A DNA stretch of 11,383 nt from an uncultured Angelakisella sp. (GTDB taxonomy: Bacteria > Bacillota > Clostridia > Oscillospirales > Ruminococcaceae), in NCBI GenBank assembly GCA_904420255.1, contig CAJFUT010000260.1:1-11383 (forward strand), written 5' to 3'. Below the pieces are notes generated by a model. The model searched no databases. It saw nothing but the letters and a program-made list of their open reading frames with translations, and was not told the DNA's origin. The position numbers were made by a program, and so were the translations under genes. Of this stretch, positions 1-6,317 are shown one piece after another. Positions within the stretch are counted from its first letter, which is position 1. Every line of letters starts with the position of its first letter.

Positions 1-243
1 CATGGGGTCCTTATCGAAGCGGCCCCGGGGGGCCACATACACCTCGCAGCCGATGATGGGCTTGACGCCCTCCTTTTTGGCGGCCTTGTAAAAATCCACC
101 GCGCCGTACATCACCCCGTGGTCGGTGACGGCTACGGCGGTCTGCCCCAGCTCCTTCACCCGGGCCACCAGCTCCCCCAGCTTGCAGGCGCCGTCCAGGA
201 GGCTGTATTCGCTGTGAACATGGAGATGCACGAAATCGGTCAT
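1..243 (-). CDS. dnaE: DNA polymerase III alpha subunit, N-terminal fragment
   Basis: This is the 5' end of the replicative DNA polymerase alpha subunit, cut off by the window edge; 81 codons are visible. The protein begins MTDFVHLHVHSEYSLLDG, the hallmark opening of the DnaE PHP domain, with the HxH metal-binding pair at residues 8 and 10. It continues with VTDHG (39-43), IIGCEVYVAP (63-72) and the start of the following loop. The ATG at 243 follows an AAAGGAAAG ribosome binding site. It lies 33 bp after the lipoprotein gene on the same strand, so it is probably the last visible gene of the hprK-whiA run. The polymerase, OB-fold and other C-terminal domains lie outside the window, so DnaE1-type versus DnaE3-type cannot be decided here. 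PolC is unlikely, because it carries an exonuclease inserted in the PHP region and a different N-terminus. Confidence 0.95.
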   Translation of the reverse strand, partial: MTDFVHLHVHSEYSLLDGACKLGELVARVKELGQTAVAVTDHGVMYGAVDFYKAAKKEGVKPIIGCEVYVAPRGRFDKDPM

Positions 244-276
244 GATGTCTTTCCTTTCTACGGGCCGGCGCCCCGG

Positions 277-1017
277 TCAGGCGTCGGGGTTGACAATGGG
301 GCTGTCGGCCCCGGTGACCTCCACCTGGAAGCAGTCCCGGTACTCGCTGGTTTCCAAATATTCCTCCAGAGCCGGGTACATCTGATGGACGGTGATGACG
401 ATATAGCCGCCCTGCTCGCCCCCGGAGCTGATGTTGGCAACGATTTCCTCATCGGTGTCCCGCAGGGGGTCGGCCATGGCCCGGTAATCTTCATAGGCGG
501 CGTCCAGCTCCGCCCGGGAATGGGCCGTTTCCAGGTACTCCACCCGCATCTGGGGGCCGTCGTAGGCTTCCACCGCCTCCCGGGCGGCTTCCAAATCAGG
601 GGCGGCGATCCCCAGGCCCAGCTGGTCGTCGGTGTAGTAGAAGTAGGTGTACCCCTCCGGCCCCAGGGCTTCCTCCAGATAGCTTGTCAGGGCCTGGCGG
701 GTCTGGTCCAGGGTCCGCCGCTCCTCATCGGTCATCTCCTCCCAGGTGGGCTCCCCAGGGGCGGGCTCCACCTTGGAGGACGGCTCCGGGGCGGGCTCAG
801 ACGGCGCGGAAGAAGCCGGGGCTTCCTCCTCCGGCGGGGCCTCCTCCGAAGAAGAGGCGGGGGCAGGCTCCTCCTCCGGGGCGGGCTCCGGGGCCTCTTG
901 CCCGGCGCCGGACTGGGAGGAAGGGGAAGGGGCCGGGGACTGGGCCGGCTCTCCCGGGGCGCAGGCGGCAAGCAAAAGCAGGGACAGCACCAGGGCGCAG
1001 AACTTTTTACTCAGCAT
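277..1017 (-). CDS. Putative secreted lipoprotein with Pro/Glu/Ser-rich linker
   Basis: A 246-residue protein of unknown function. The N-terminus (MLSKK, hydrophobic core, LLAAC) is a lipoprotein signal with the lipidated Cys at residue 19. Residues about 25-90 are a low-complexity linker of Pro, Ala, Ser and Glu, typical of a spacer that holds a domain away from the membrane or through the wall. The C-terminal part (about 90-246) looks folded and acidic, with a YTYFYYTDDQLG segment and a GGYIVITVHQMYP beta-strand-like stretch. I do not recognise its family. Its ATG lies inside the end of the upstream kinase gene (11-bp overlap), which suggests translational coupling, and dnaE follows 33 bp later. 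Codon use is GC-rich like its neighbours. The linker region also keeps other frames open, but the signal peptide and coupling support this frame. Confidence 0.85.
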   Translation of the reverse strand: MLSKKFCALVLSLLLLAACAPGEPAQSPAPSPSSQSGAGQEAPEPAPEEEPAPASSSEEAPPEEEAPASSAPSEPAPEPSSKVEPAPGEPTWEEMTDEERRTLDQTRQALTSYLEEALGPEGYTYFYYTDDQLGLGIAAPDLEAAREAVEAYDGPQMRVEYLETAHSRAELDAAYEDYRAMADPLRDTDEEIVANISSGGEQGGYIVITVHQMYPALEEYLETSEYRDCFQVEVTGADSPIVNPDA

Positions 1018-1540
1018 TGTGATCTTCTCCTTTCCGGCCTCCCCGCACCAGGCGGAACAGGGCTTCCGCCGTTTCCGCCGGGGTCAGGGAGGTGACGTCC
1101 AGCTTGATGGTATCCATTTTTTCATACAGGGGCAGCCGGGCAAGGCTGGCCTCGGCGGCCCCTGGGCGGCGGAGTCCCGCGGCCACATCCCTCTCCACCC
1201 GCCGGCGCAGCTCCTCCGGGGAGGCGGTGAGGGAAACGCTCCAAAGGCGGAAGCCCTGCCCGGGGAGCCTGTCCAGAAGGCTTTGGATGATCCCGTCGTG
1301 GTCCATGACCCAGCAGAACACCACCGCCTCAAAGCCGGAATTATCCAAAAAAGCCCGCAGCAGATGGGCGATGTTCCCCAGCACCATGGCCTTGTTTTCC
1401 TCGTTCACCACAAAGGGGGCCATATCCCAGCACCAGTCCCCGTCCAGAAAGGCCGCCGGGGCCAGCTTGTCCCGGAGCAGCCGGGCGGCGGTGGTCTTCC
1501 CCACCCCCATGGGCCCGCCCAGAAAAATCAAATCCTTCAT
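1007..1540 (-). CDS. P-loop ATPase / small-molecule kinase-like protein
   Basis: A 177-residue P-loop NTPase of the small AAA_33/nucleotide-kinase-like type. The Walker A motif GGPMGVGKTT is at residues 8-17. It is followed by LDGDWCWDM (32-40), the usual place for the acceptor or Mg-binding Asp in shikimate/gluconate-kinase-like folds. VVFCWVMD (73-80) resembles the second strand with an acidic end, and an Arg-rich helix RRRVERDVAAGLRR (112-125) fits a lid or arginine-finger region. The substrate cannot be inferred. The start ATG has a GGGAGG site four bases upstream. The gene follows whiA after a 187-bp gap filled with tandem repeats, and its end overlaps the lipoprotein start. It is not RapZ, which is about 285 residues with a different P-loop context and C-terminal domain. 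Confidence 0.85.
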   Translation of the reverse strand: MKDLIFLGGPMGVGKTTAARLLRDKLAPAAFLDGDWCWDMAPFVVNEENKAMVLGNIAHLLRAFLDNSGFEAVVFCWVMDHDGIIQSLLDRLPGQGFRLWSVSLTASPEELRRRVERDVAAGLRRPGAAEASLARLPLYEKMDTIKLDVTSLTPAETAEALFRLVRGGRKGEDHNAE

Positions 1541-1560
1541 TTTGCCTCCCGCATCAACAA

Positions 1561-1754
1561 AGCGGCGCAGCTACCGGCGCCTCTGTCTCTGTGGCTCACG
1601 GACCCGGCGGCCCGCCCTCCCGAAAGAGCGGCGCAGATGCCGGCGCCTCTGTGTCCGCAGCTCACGGACCCGGCAGCCCGGCCTGCCGAAAGAGCGGCGC
1701 AGATGCCGGCGCCTCTGTGTCCGCAGCTCACGGACCCGGCGGCCCGGCCTGCCG
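1561..1754. repeat. Three tandem copies of a 66-bp unit overlapping the whiA 3' end
   Basis: Units begin at about 1561, 1627 and 1693 with exact 66-bp spacing. By eye the second and third differ at a single position (about 65/66), while the first is diverged at about nine positions. The third ends at about 1754, where it becomes ordinary whiA sequence. On the minus strand each unit contains the last codons of whiA including its TGA, so the array looks like a tandem duplication of the whiA 3' terminus plus 3' flank. Each unit carries GGCGC...GCGCC, able to form a hairpin, and the two near-identical units also carry GTCCG...CGGAC. The period is a multiple of three. The array fills most of the 187-bp gap to the kinase gene. 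Confidence 0.9.
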
Positions 1755-2633
1755 GGCCAGCTCCGCGATGCGGCGGAGGCGGTGGTTGACGCCGGAGCGG
1801 GAAAGCCCCAGCCGCTGGGCCAGCTCCCGGAGGGAAAAATCCGGGTTCTCCAGCCGCAGGGCGCAGAGCTCCCGCAGCTCCTCGGGGACAGCCTCCAGCC
1901 CCCTGTCCCCCATAATGGCCCGGATGTCCCGAATCTGGCTCTCCGCCGCCGAGAGGGCCTTGTCGATGTTGGCGCTGTCGCAGTTGGCGGCGCGGTTGGC
2001 CACATTCCGCCGCTCCTTGAGGATTTTCACATTCATCACCTCAAGGCTCATGCGGGGGCAGCTCATAAAGGTGAGGAGGTCCTCCATCTGCTCGCTGTCG
2101 TGGGTGTAGATGAGGGGCAGCCCCCGGCGGGAGGCCACCTTGGGCTGGAAGCCCACCTCCTCCAGGATGCCGGTGAGGACCGGGGCGGCCTCGGCCCGGG
2201 GGACGGCGAATTCCAGATGGTACTTCCGCTCCGGGTCGGCAAGGCTGCCGCAGGCCAGGAAGGCCCCGCCCACAAAGGCGGCGGCCCCCTCGTCCCCGCC
2301 CAGCAGCTCGTAGGTGATCCCCTCGGGGTAGAGCATGGCGAAGTGGTTCAGAAGGCTCCGGCGGTCGGCGGCGGAATCCACCCGCACCCGGAAGGCGGAC
2401 TGGCTCCCGGCGGCCTCTTCCCGGGTGGTGACGGTCCCGGTGAGGGGGACCGCCCGGCCCACGGTGGAAACATAGTACCGGGCCACCTCCCGCTGGCGGG
2501 TGACAAGGCCGATGCTCCCCACCCCGAAGCTCCTGCCGAACAGCAGAAGGCCGTAGCCCTGCTGGTTTTTGAACCGGGCCCGGAGCTGGCGGTTCTCCAT
2601 AATCTCCCGCTTCACCATTTCAGTATAGGACAT
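1728..2633 (-). CDS. whiA: DNA-binding protein WhiA
   Basis: A 301-residue WhiA regulator, near the family's usual length of about 300-320. The N-terminal half has the degenerate LAGLIDADG endonuclease-like fold, seen as FVGGAFLACGSLADPERKYHLEF (120-142). The signature ERRNVANRAANCDSANIDKA spans 207-226, and a C-terminal helix-turn-helix, SLRELAQRLGLSRSGVNHRL, lies at 267-286. WhiA acts in division and sporulation in actinobacteria and in cell division or chromosome segregation in Bacillus. I chose the ATG at 2633 because MSYTEMVKREI matches how family members begin and GGGAAAGG lies upstream; the ATG at 2642 is too close to that site. It starts 23 bp after murB. The last eight residues (RQAGPPGP) lie inside the tandem repeat, so this tail is probably lineage-specific. 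rapZ and yvcK, frequent neighbours, are not adjacent. Confidence 0.96.
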   Translation of the reverse strand: MSYTEMVKREIMENRQLRARFKNQQGYGLLLFGRSFGVGSIGLVTRQREVARYYVSTVGRAVPLTGTVTTREEAAGSQSAFRVRVDSAADRRSLLNHFAMLYPEGITYELLGGDEGAAAFVGGAFLACGSLADPERKYHLEFAVPRAEAAPVLTGILEEVGFQPKVASRRGLPLIYTHDSEQMEDLLTFMSCPRMSLEVMNVKILKERRNVANRAANCDSANIDKALSAAESQIRDIRAIMGDRGLEAVPEELRELCALRLENPDFSLRELAQRLGLSRSGVNHRLRRIAELARQAGPPGP

Positions 2634-2656
2634 TGGCTGCATCGCCTTTCCCGTCG

Positions 2657-3568
2657 TTATCTTGATTCTCCAGTAACTCGGACTTCCGGCTCCAGAACAA
2701 AGCCGGTCTTTTCCTCGACGATTTTCTGGACCCGCCGGATCAGCTCCAGGACGTCGGCGCAGGTGGCGCCCCCGGCGTTGATGACAAAGCCGGCGTGCTT
2801 CTCGCTCACCATGGCGCCCCCCACCCGGAAGCCCTTGAGGCCGCACTGGTCGATGAGGGCGGCGGCGTAGGCCCCCTGGGGGCGCTTGAAGGTGCTGCCG
2901 GCGCTGGGCCATTCCAGGGGCTGCTTTTCCCGGCGGCGGCGGTAAAACTCCTCCATGCCGGCGGCGATGGCCCCCGGGTCCCCGGGGGTGAGGGCAAAGA
3001 GGGCCGACAGGATGACGCAGCCCTTCCCGGTGAAGAAGCTGCGGCGGTAGCCGAATTCCAGCCCCTCCCCGGAAAGGGTGCGGAGCTCCCCCGCCTCGTC
3101 CAAGTATTCCACCGATTCCACCACGTCCCGCAGCTCCCCGCCGTAGGCGCCGGCGTTCATATAGACGCCGCCCCCCACCTGGCCGGGGATGCCGTAAGCG
3201 AACTCCAGGCCGGCAAGGCCCGCTTCCTGGGCGGCCCGGCAGACCGCCATCAGGGAGGCGCCCCCCTGGGCCCGGAGCTTTTCCCCCTCCCGGCGGACGG
3301 CAGAGAGCTTCTCCATGGAAAGGACCACCCCGGGGATGCCCCCGTCCCCCACCAGGAGATTGGAGCCCTTCCCCAGGACGAACCAGGGGACCCCCGCCTC
3401 CCGGGCGGCCGTCAGCACCCGCCGGACCTCCTCCGGGTCCCGGGGGGTGACAAAAAGGCGGGCGGGGCCGCCGATGCGAAAGGTGGTGTGGCGGGACATG
3501 GGTTCCCCCGCCAGGCAGGGGATCCCTTCCCCCTGGAACTGGGAAAACAGCTTTTCGGCAGCTTCCAT
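2657..3568 (-). CDS. murB: UDP-N-acetylmuramate dehydrogenase (UDP-N-acetylenolpyruvoylglucosamine reductase)
   Basis: Catalyses the NADPH-dependent reduction of UDP-GlcNAc-enolpyruvate to UDP-MurNAc, the second committed step of peptidoglycan precursor synthesis, in the cytoplasm. The 303 residues contain the FAD-binding signatures HTTFRIGGPA (27-36), GKGSNLLVGDGGIPG (66-80) and YGIPGQVGGGVYMNAGAYGGE (125-145). The active-site segment GYRRSFF (173-179), the catalytic Ser in SAGSTFKRP (222-230) and the conserved Glu in LEPEVR (292-297) are also present. The ATG at 3568 has GGAGGAG upstream and matches family N-termini. An alternative ATG at 3607, one base after the phosphatase stop and with its own GGAGGAG, would add 13 residues. 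The gene sits between the PHP phosphatase (40 bp upstream) and whiA (23 bp downstream), consistent with one operon. Confidence 0.97.
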   Translation of the reverse strand: MEAAEKLFSQFQGEGIPCLAGEPMSRHTTFRIGGPARLFVTPRDPEEVRRVLTAAREAGVPWFVLGKGSNLLVGDGGIPGVVLSMEKLSAVRREGEKLRAQGGASLMAVCRAAQEAGLAGLEFAYGIPGQVGGGVYMNAGAYGGELRDVVESVEYLDEAGELRTLSGEGLEFGYRRSFFTGKGCVILSALFALTPGDPGAIAAGMEEFYRRRREKQPLEWPSAGSTFKRPQGAYAAALIDQCGLKGFRVGGAMVSEKHAGFVINAGGATCADVLELIRRVQKIVEEKTGFVLEPEVRVTGESR

Positions 3569-3608
3569 CGCTTCTCCTCCGGCCTCCCCGGGCAGCGCCG
3601 GGGGCATA

Positions 3609-4352
3609 TTACTCCTCCGGCAGGTCCGGGATCTCCCTGCGGCTGCAGAGCCAGTCCCGGAACCGCCGGTAGCTGCTGTTGAGGACCTGCTCCTCGGGGA
3701 TGCCCACTTCCTCCGCCAGGGCGGCGCTCCAGTCCACCCGGCCCACAGCGGTGGCAAAGTGGGCGTCGCTGGAGAGGACCACCGGCACCCCCATCTCCTG
3801 GCAGAGCCGGGCGACGGTCCGGCAGTTCACCTCCGAGCCGGGGCGGCTCACCTGGGAGGATGCGTTCAGCTCCACCGCCTTCCCGTTTTCCCGGAAGGCC
3901 CGGATCACCTTTTCGTAGTCCATGGAGAACCGGGGATCCCCCAGGTGGCCGATGATGTCCACCCGGGGATTGGCCGCCACATGGAGCCAGGCGGAGGTGC
4001 GGTCCTCCGAGGTGTGGGCCGTCCCGGGGAGGAAGGTGCTGGGGTGGATGGAGGCGATGACCAGGTCCAGCTTATCCAGGATGTCGGGGGAAATATCCAG
4101 GTTCCCCTCCCGGTCCAGGACGTTGGTTTCGCACCCCCGGATCACCACCACCCCCTCCACTTCCCGGGGGACCGCTTTGCGCATATTTCCAAAGAACCAT
4201 TCATAGGGCGCCCCTTTCATGGCGGGGCCATGCTCGGTGGCGGCGATAAACCGGTGGCCCAGGGCGGCGGCCTCCCGGATATTCTCCAGGAGGGTGCTGT
4301 AGGCGTGCTGGCAAATGAGGGTGTGGGTGTGGGTGTCTCCTGCAATTTTCAT
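3609..4352 (-). CDS. PHP-domain phosphatase, YcdX-like
   Basis: A complete PHP-fold metal-dependent phosphoesterase of 247 residues, the usual length for the YcdX family. The expected metal ligands are all visible: H8 and H10 in THTHT, H16, H41 in TEHGP, E75 in GCETN, H103 in SIHP, H136 in GHLGD, and D196/H198 in SSDAH. This full set predicts a trinuclear metal centre and an active enzyme, unlike the polymerase-associated PHP domains. The physiological substrate is unknown; histidinol phosphatase or another small phosphoester are generic possibilities for the fold. It lies 75 bp after hprK and 40 bp before murB on the same strand. It is placed where other Firmicutes may have rapZ or other genes, but shows no resemblance to RapZ. 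Confidence 0.93.
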   Translation of the reverse strand: MKIAGDTHTHTLICQHAYSTLLENIREAAALGHRFIAATEHGPAMKGAPYEWFFGNMRKAVPREVEGVVVIRGCETNVLDREGNLDISPDILDKLDLVIASIHPSTFLPGTAHTSEDRTSAWLHVAANPRVDIIGHLGDPRFSMDYEKVIRAFRENGKAVELNASSQVSRPGSEVNCRTVARLCQEMGVPVVLSSDAHFATAVGRVDWSAALAEEVGIPEEQVLNSSYRRFRDWLCSRREIPDLPEE

Positions 4353-4387
4353 GGTTTCTGCGGCCTTGCCTTTCTGCTTCCATTTGT

Positions 4388-4409
4388 GGGCCGCCCGGGA
4401 GGACGGCCC
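4388..4409 (-). other. Intergenic hairpin between hprK and the PHP phosphatase gene
   Basis: A 9-bp stem (4388-4396 with 4401-4409, one G-T pair on the transcript) closes a 4-nt loop. It sits in the 75-bp gap after hprK. No T-run follows it on the minus strand, so it is a poor intrinsic terminator. It could stabilise the upstream message end or act as a processing site, but no role is shown. Confidence 0.45.
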
Positions 4410-4427
4410 GCCTTGCTGTTTTGATCC

Positions 4428-5405
4428 TTAGTAATAATATTCCTCGTAGTCGGCGACGGGGGGACGGGTGCTCTTGGGGATGTCCTCCGCCATCCCCAGC
4501 CGGGCCAGGAGCTCGTGGGCGGCGTTGTAGCCCATCTTCTTCTGGCGGTTGTTCATGGCGGCCACCTCGATGATGATGGCCAGGTTCCGCCCCGGCTTCA
4601 CCGGGATGGTGAGGGAGGGCACCGAAAGCCCCAGGATGTCGGTGTGCTCCTCCTCCACCCCCATGCGGTCGTAGACCTTGCTCTGGCTCCAGCTCTCCAG
4701 GTTGATGAGCATATCGATCTTGCCGGTGACCTTGACGGCGCCGATGCCGAAGATCCGCCGGACGTTGATGATGCCGATGCCCCGCAGCTCCAGGAAGTGG
4801 CGGATATTGGCGGGGGAGGAGCCCACCAGGGTCTTGTTGGAAACCCGGCGGATCTCCACCGCGTCGTCGGCGATGAGGCGGTGGCCCCGCTTCACCAGCT
4901 CGATGGCGGTTTCGCTCTTGCCCACGCCGCTGTCCCCCAAGAGGAGGACCCCCTCGCCGTAGACCTCCACCAGCACCCCGTGGCGGGTGATCCGGGGAGC
5001 CAGCTCCACATTGAGAAAGGCGGTGAGGGCGGCGGAAAAGCTGGTGGTCACTTCACCCGTCACCAGCATGGGAACGCCGTATTTTTTGGCGGTTTCCAGG
5101 GTGGCGGGGGTGGGCTGCCCTCCCCGGGTCTGGATCACCGCCACCGGCTTCGCTGCCAGGAATTTCTCCATGGCGGCCTCGGCCTGTTCCTCCGGGAGCT
5201 GGGAGAGATAGGCCATTTCGCTCTTACCCACCAGCTGGACCCGCTGGTTGTCAAAGTAATCGAAAAAGCCCACCAGCTGAAGGCCGGGGCGGTTGATATC
5301 GGCGCAGGTGATGACAATTTCCTCCCCGGAGGGGGGCATATAGGCCACCTCCAGGCGCATGGCCGCGATAAGCTTCGTCAGGGGCACCGAAAACTGGATG
5401 CTCAT
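4428..5405 (-). CDS. hprK: HPr kinase/phosphorylase
   Basis: The bifunctional enzyme that phosphorylates and dephosphorylates Ser46 of HPr (and Crh), driving carbon catabolite control in Firmicutes. The 325 residues carry the N-terminal HprK domain (1-130), the catalytic-region His (H142 in TRHGVLVEVYGEG), Walker A GDSGVGKS (157-164), ADDAVEI (179-185) and the family signature LELRGIGIINV (205-215). The C-terminal lid ends in an acidic, Tyr-rich tail (YEEYYY). The ATG at 5405 has GGAGGAGG upstream across an A-rich spacer. It is the first gene of the run toward dnaE, with a candidate promoter 70-100 bp upstream, although tspO lies 123 bp further up without a clear terminator. No ptsH is seen in the window. 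Confidence 0.97.
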   Translation of the reverse strand: MSIQFSVPLTKLIAAMRLEVAYMPPSGEEIVITCADINRPGLQLVGFFDYFDNQRVQLVGKSEMAYLSQLPEEQAEAAMEKFLAAKPVAVIQTRGGQPTPATLETAKKYGVPMLVTGEVTTSFSAALTAFLNVELAPRITRHGVLVEVYGEGVLLLGDSGVGKSETAIELVKRGHRLIADDAVEIRRVSNKTLVGSSPANIRHFLELRGIGIINVRRIFGIGAVKVTGKIDMLINLESWSQSKVYDRMGVEEEHTDILGLSVPSLTIPVKPGRNLAIIIEVAAMNNRQKKMGYNAAHELLARLGMAEDIPKSTRPPVADYEEYYY

Positions 5406-5474
5406 TTTTTCTTCCTCCTCCTGCCGGACCGGGGCGCTCCGCCCATGGCTTTTCCTGTGGTTTCCAGCATTTCA

Positions 5475-5503
5475 AGTATAGCCCAAAAAGCCTCCAACTG
5501 CAA
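5475..5503 (-). promoter_or_regulatory. Candidate sigma-70-type promoter for hprK operon
   Basis: On the minus strand TTGCAG (5503-5498) and TATACT (5480-5475) are separated by exactly 17 bp, about 70 bp upstream of the hprK start. The -10 matches consensus at five of six positions and the -35 at only three. It would let hprK and downstream genes be expressed independently of tspO. Confidence 0.5.
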
Positions 5504-5528
5504 CGGCAATTTCCCCGGAACGCCGGCG

Positions 5529-6002
5529 CTACCGGTTCAGGAGGTAAATCCCCAGGTTCAGGTACCCGGCGAAGGCGACCCACAGCAGGTAGGGGGCCAG
5601 CAGCCAGGCCGCCGCGGCCGAAAGGCGGCGAAACCGGAGGGCCGCGGCCCAGATCAGCAGCCACAGCAGAACCAGCCAGGCGAAAGCGGCAAGATAGGCG
5701 CCCAGGTTAAAAAACAGCAGCGGCCAGACAAAATTCGCCCCCAGCTGGATGCCGTAGGCCCGCAGGGCCCTCCCGATCTCCCGGGGAGAGCCTCCCGACT
5801 CCAGCGCCAGATAGGAGGCGAGCCCCATCATCAGGAACAGGATGGTCCAGACCACCGGGAACAGCCATCCCGGCGGGGAGAGGGGGGGCTTTTGCAGCTC
5901 CTCAAAGGCCTCCATGCTGCCCCGGGTCAGCAGGGCGGAAAGCCCCCCGGCCCCCAGGGGGACGGCGAGGCAGAGCAGGAGCCGTTTCCATCTGATCTTC
6001 AA
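5529..6002 (-). CDS. TspO/MBR-family tryptophan-rich sensory membrane protein
   Basis: A 157-residue five-helix membrane protein of the TspO/peripheral benzodiazepine receptor family, which binds porphyrins and hydrophobic ligands; its role in anaerobes is unclear. The family signature PPGWLFPVVWTILFLMMG runs from 43 to 60. Further conserved positions are N90 and W93 in GANFVWPLLFF and the last helix APYLLWVAFAGYLNLGIYLLN. Helices lie at about 6-26, 47-66, 83-101, 104-122 and 129-154. No ATG exists at a sensible place. The TTG at 6002 is preceded by AAAAGGAGGTG with seven bases from the AGGAGG core, giving the typical family length. A longer reading from 6122 would add an unsupported 40 residues covering the palindromic promoter region. 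It transcribes toward hprK. Confidence 0.93.
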   Translation of the reverse strand: MKIRWKRLLLCLAVPLGAGGLSALLTRGSMEAFEELQKPPLSPPGWLFPVVWTILFLMMGLASYLALESGGSPREIGRALRAYGIQLGANFVWPLLFFNLGAYLAAFAWLVLLWLLIWAAALRFRRLSAAAAWLLAPYLLWVAFAGYLNLGIYLLNR

Positions 6003-6007
6003 AAAAA

Positions 6008-6018
6008 CACCTCCTTTT
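6008..6018 (-). promoter_or_regulatory. Ribosome binding site deciding the TTG start of tspO
   Basis: AAAAGGAGGTG on the minus strand is an almost full-length anti-16S complement, seven bases before TTG at 6002. It fixes the start where no in-frame ATG gives a family-like N-terminus. Confidence 0.85.
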
Positions 6019-6086
6019 GGTATTACTGTATGCGTCAAAGGCGCCCCCATGCGGGCAAAATACAAATTGTGCTTTGGGTGGAGGCA

Positions 6087-6119
6087 TGGTATAATAGCCT
6101 CAGAGAGGCTATTATACCA
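6087..6119. promoter_or_regulatory. Perfect inverted repeat with TATAAT in both arms
   Basis: TGGTATAATAGCCT (6087-6100) and its exact reverse complement (6106-6119) flank five bases. Each arm reads TGGTATAAT, an extended -10 element, on its own strand. The minus-strand copy (-10 at 6116-6111) is about 110 bp from the tspO start and is a candidate tspO promoter. The plus-strand copy has TTGTGC 17 bp upstream. The symmetry fits a repressor operator covering a -10 element, but may also be a mobile or structural repeat. Confidence 0.55.
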
Positions 6120-6177
6120 CATTTATTGAAATGCCGTTTTTCTCCCCGGCTGCGCCGGGAACCGAAAAACATGGCCC

Positions 6178-6219
6178 ATACCACAACCGCTTCGCGCTTC
6201 TTCGCGCTTGTGGTATAAT
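6178..6219 (+). promoter_or_regulatory. Inverted repeat and extended -10 promoter of the glycosyltransferase gene
   Basis: ATACCACAA (6178-6186) and TTGTGGTAT (6208-6216) form a 9-bp-arm inverted repeat. The right arm runs into TATAAT (6214-6219) with TG correctly placed for an extended -10. No good -35 is present, which extended -10 promoters can tolerate. The spacer holds two direct copies of TTCGCGCTT (6191-6199, 6201-6209). The predicted start would give a leader of about 90 nt before the ATG at 6318. Confidence 0.5.
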
Positions 6220-6317
6220 AATTTTTAAGGCCGTTTTTTGTCCAGCCCGGTATCGGGGACGGATTCGGCGGCTTTCTGCCTTCCGTTTATCTTATTGCTG
6301 TTTAAGGAGGTCGGACC

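Larger units (their letters stand above)
6003..6317. other. Palindrome-rich divergent intergenic region (tspO / glycosyltransferase)
   Basis: A 315-bp stretch with no convincing gene. It separates divergent tspO and the glycosyltransferase gene. From left to right it holds the tspO ribosome binding site, a perfect 14-bp-arm inverted repeat (6087-6119), a long bulged hairpin (6133-6175), a 9-bp-arm inverted repeat (6178-6216) overlapping a TATAAT, and the glycosyltransferase leader with AAGGAGG at 6304-6310. TATTATACCAC at 6110-6120 and GTGGTATAATA at 6210-6220 are exact reverse complements, so the outer parts can also pair with each other. Open frames crossing it carry no recognisable protein features. 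Confidence 0.8.

Noticed and set aside
1561..1754. CRISPR array
   Set aside because: Units are contiguous tandem copies with no unique spacers and no cas genes nearby.
1571..2005. Long Arg-rich minus-strand frame through the repeat array and whiA 3' half
   Set aside because: It overlaps most of the clearly coding whiA 3' end in another frame; its basic repeats simply reflect the GC-rich 66-bp units.
1591..2109. Plus-strand frame with collagen-like Gly/Ala/Pro repeats
   Set aside because: Antisense to whiA with no ribosome binding site and no recognisable domain past the repeat.
2634..2912. N-terminal extension of WhiA by 93 residues
   Set aside because: It would overlap murB, is Arg/Pro-rich as expected of an out-of-frame reading, and the family N-terminus begins at 2633.
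6003..6122. 40-residue N-terminal extension of the TspO protein from an upstream ATG
   Set aside because: It would translate through the palindromic promoter region; the TTG at 6002 has a near-perfect ribosome binding site and gives the normal family length.
4515..6218. 567-residue plus-strand frame across hprK and tspO
   Set aside because: Antisense to two recognised genes, low-complexity composition, no domain signature.
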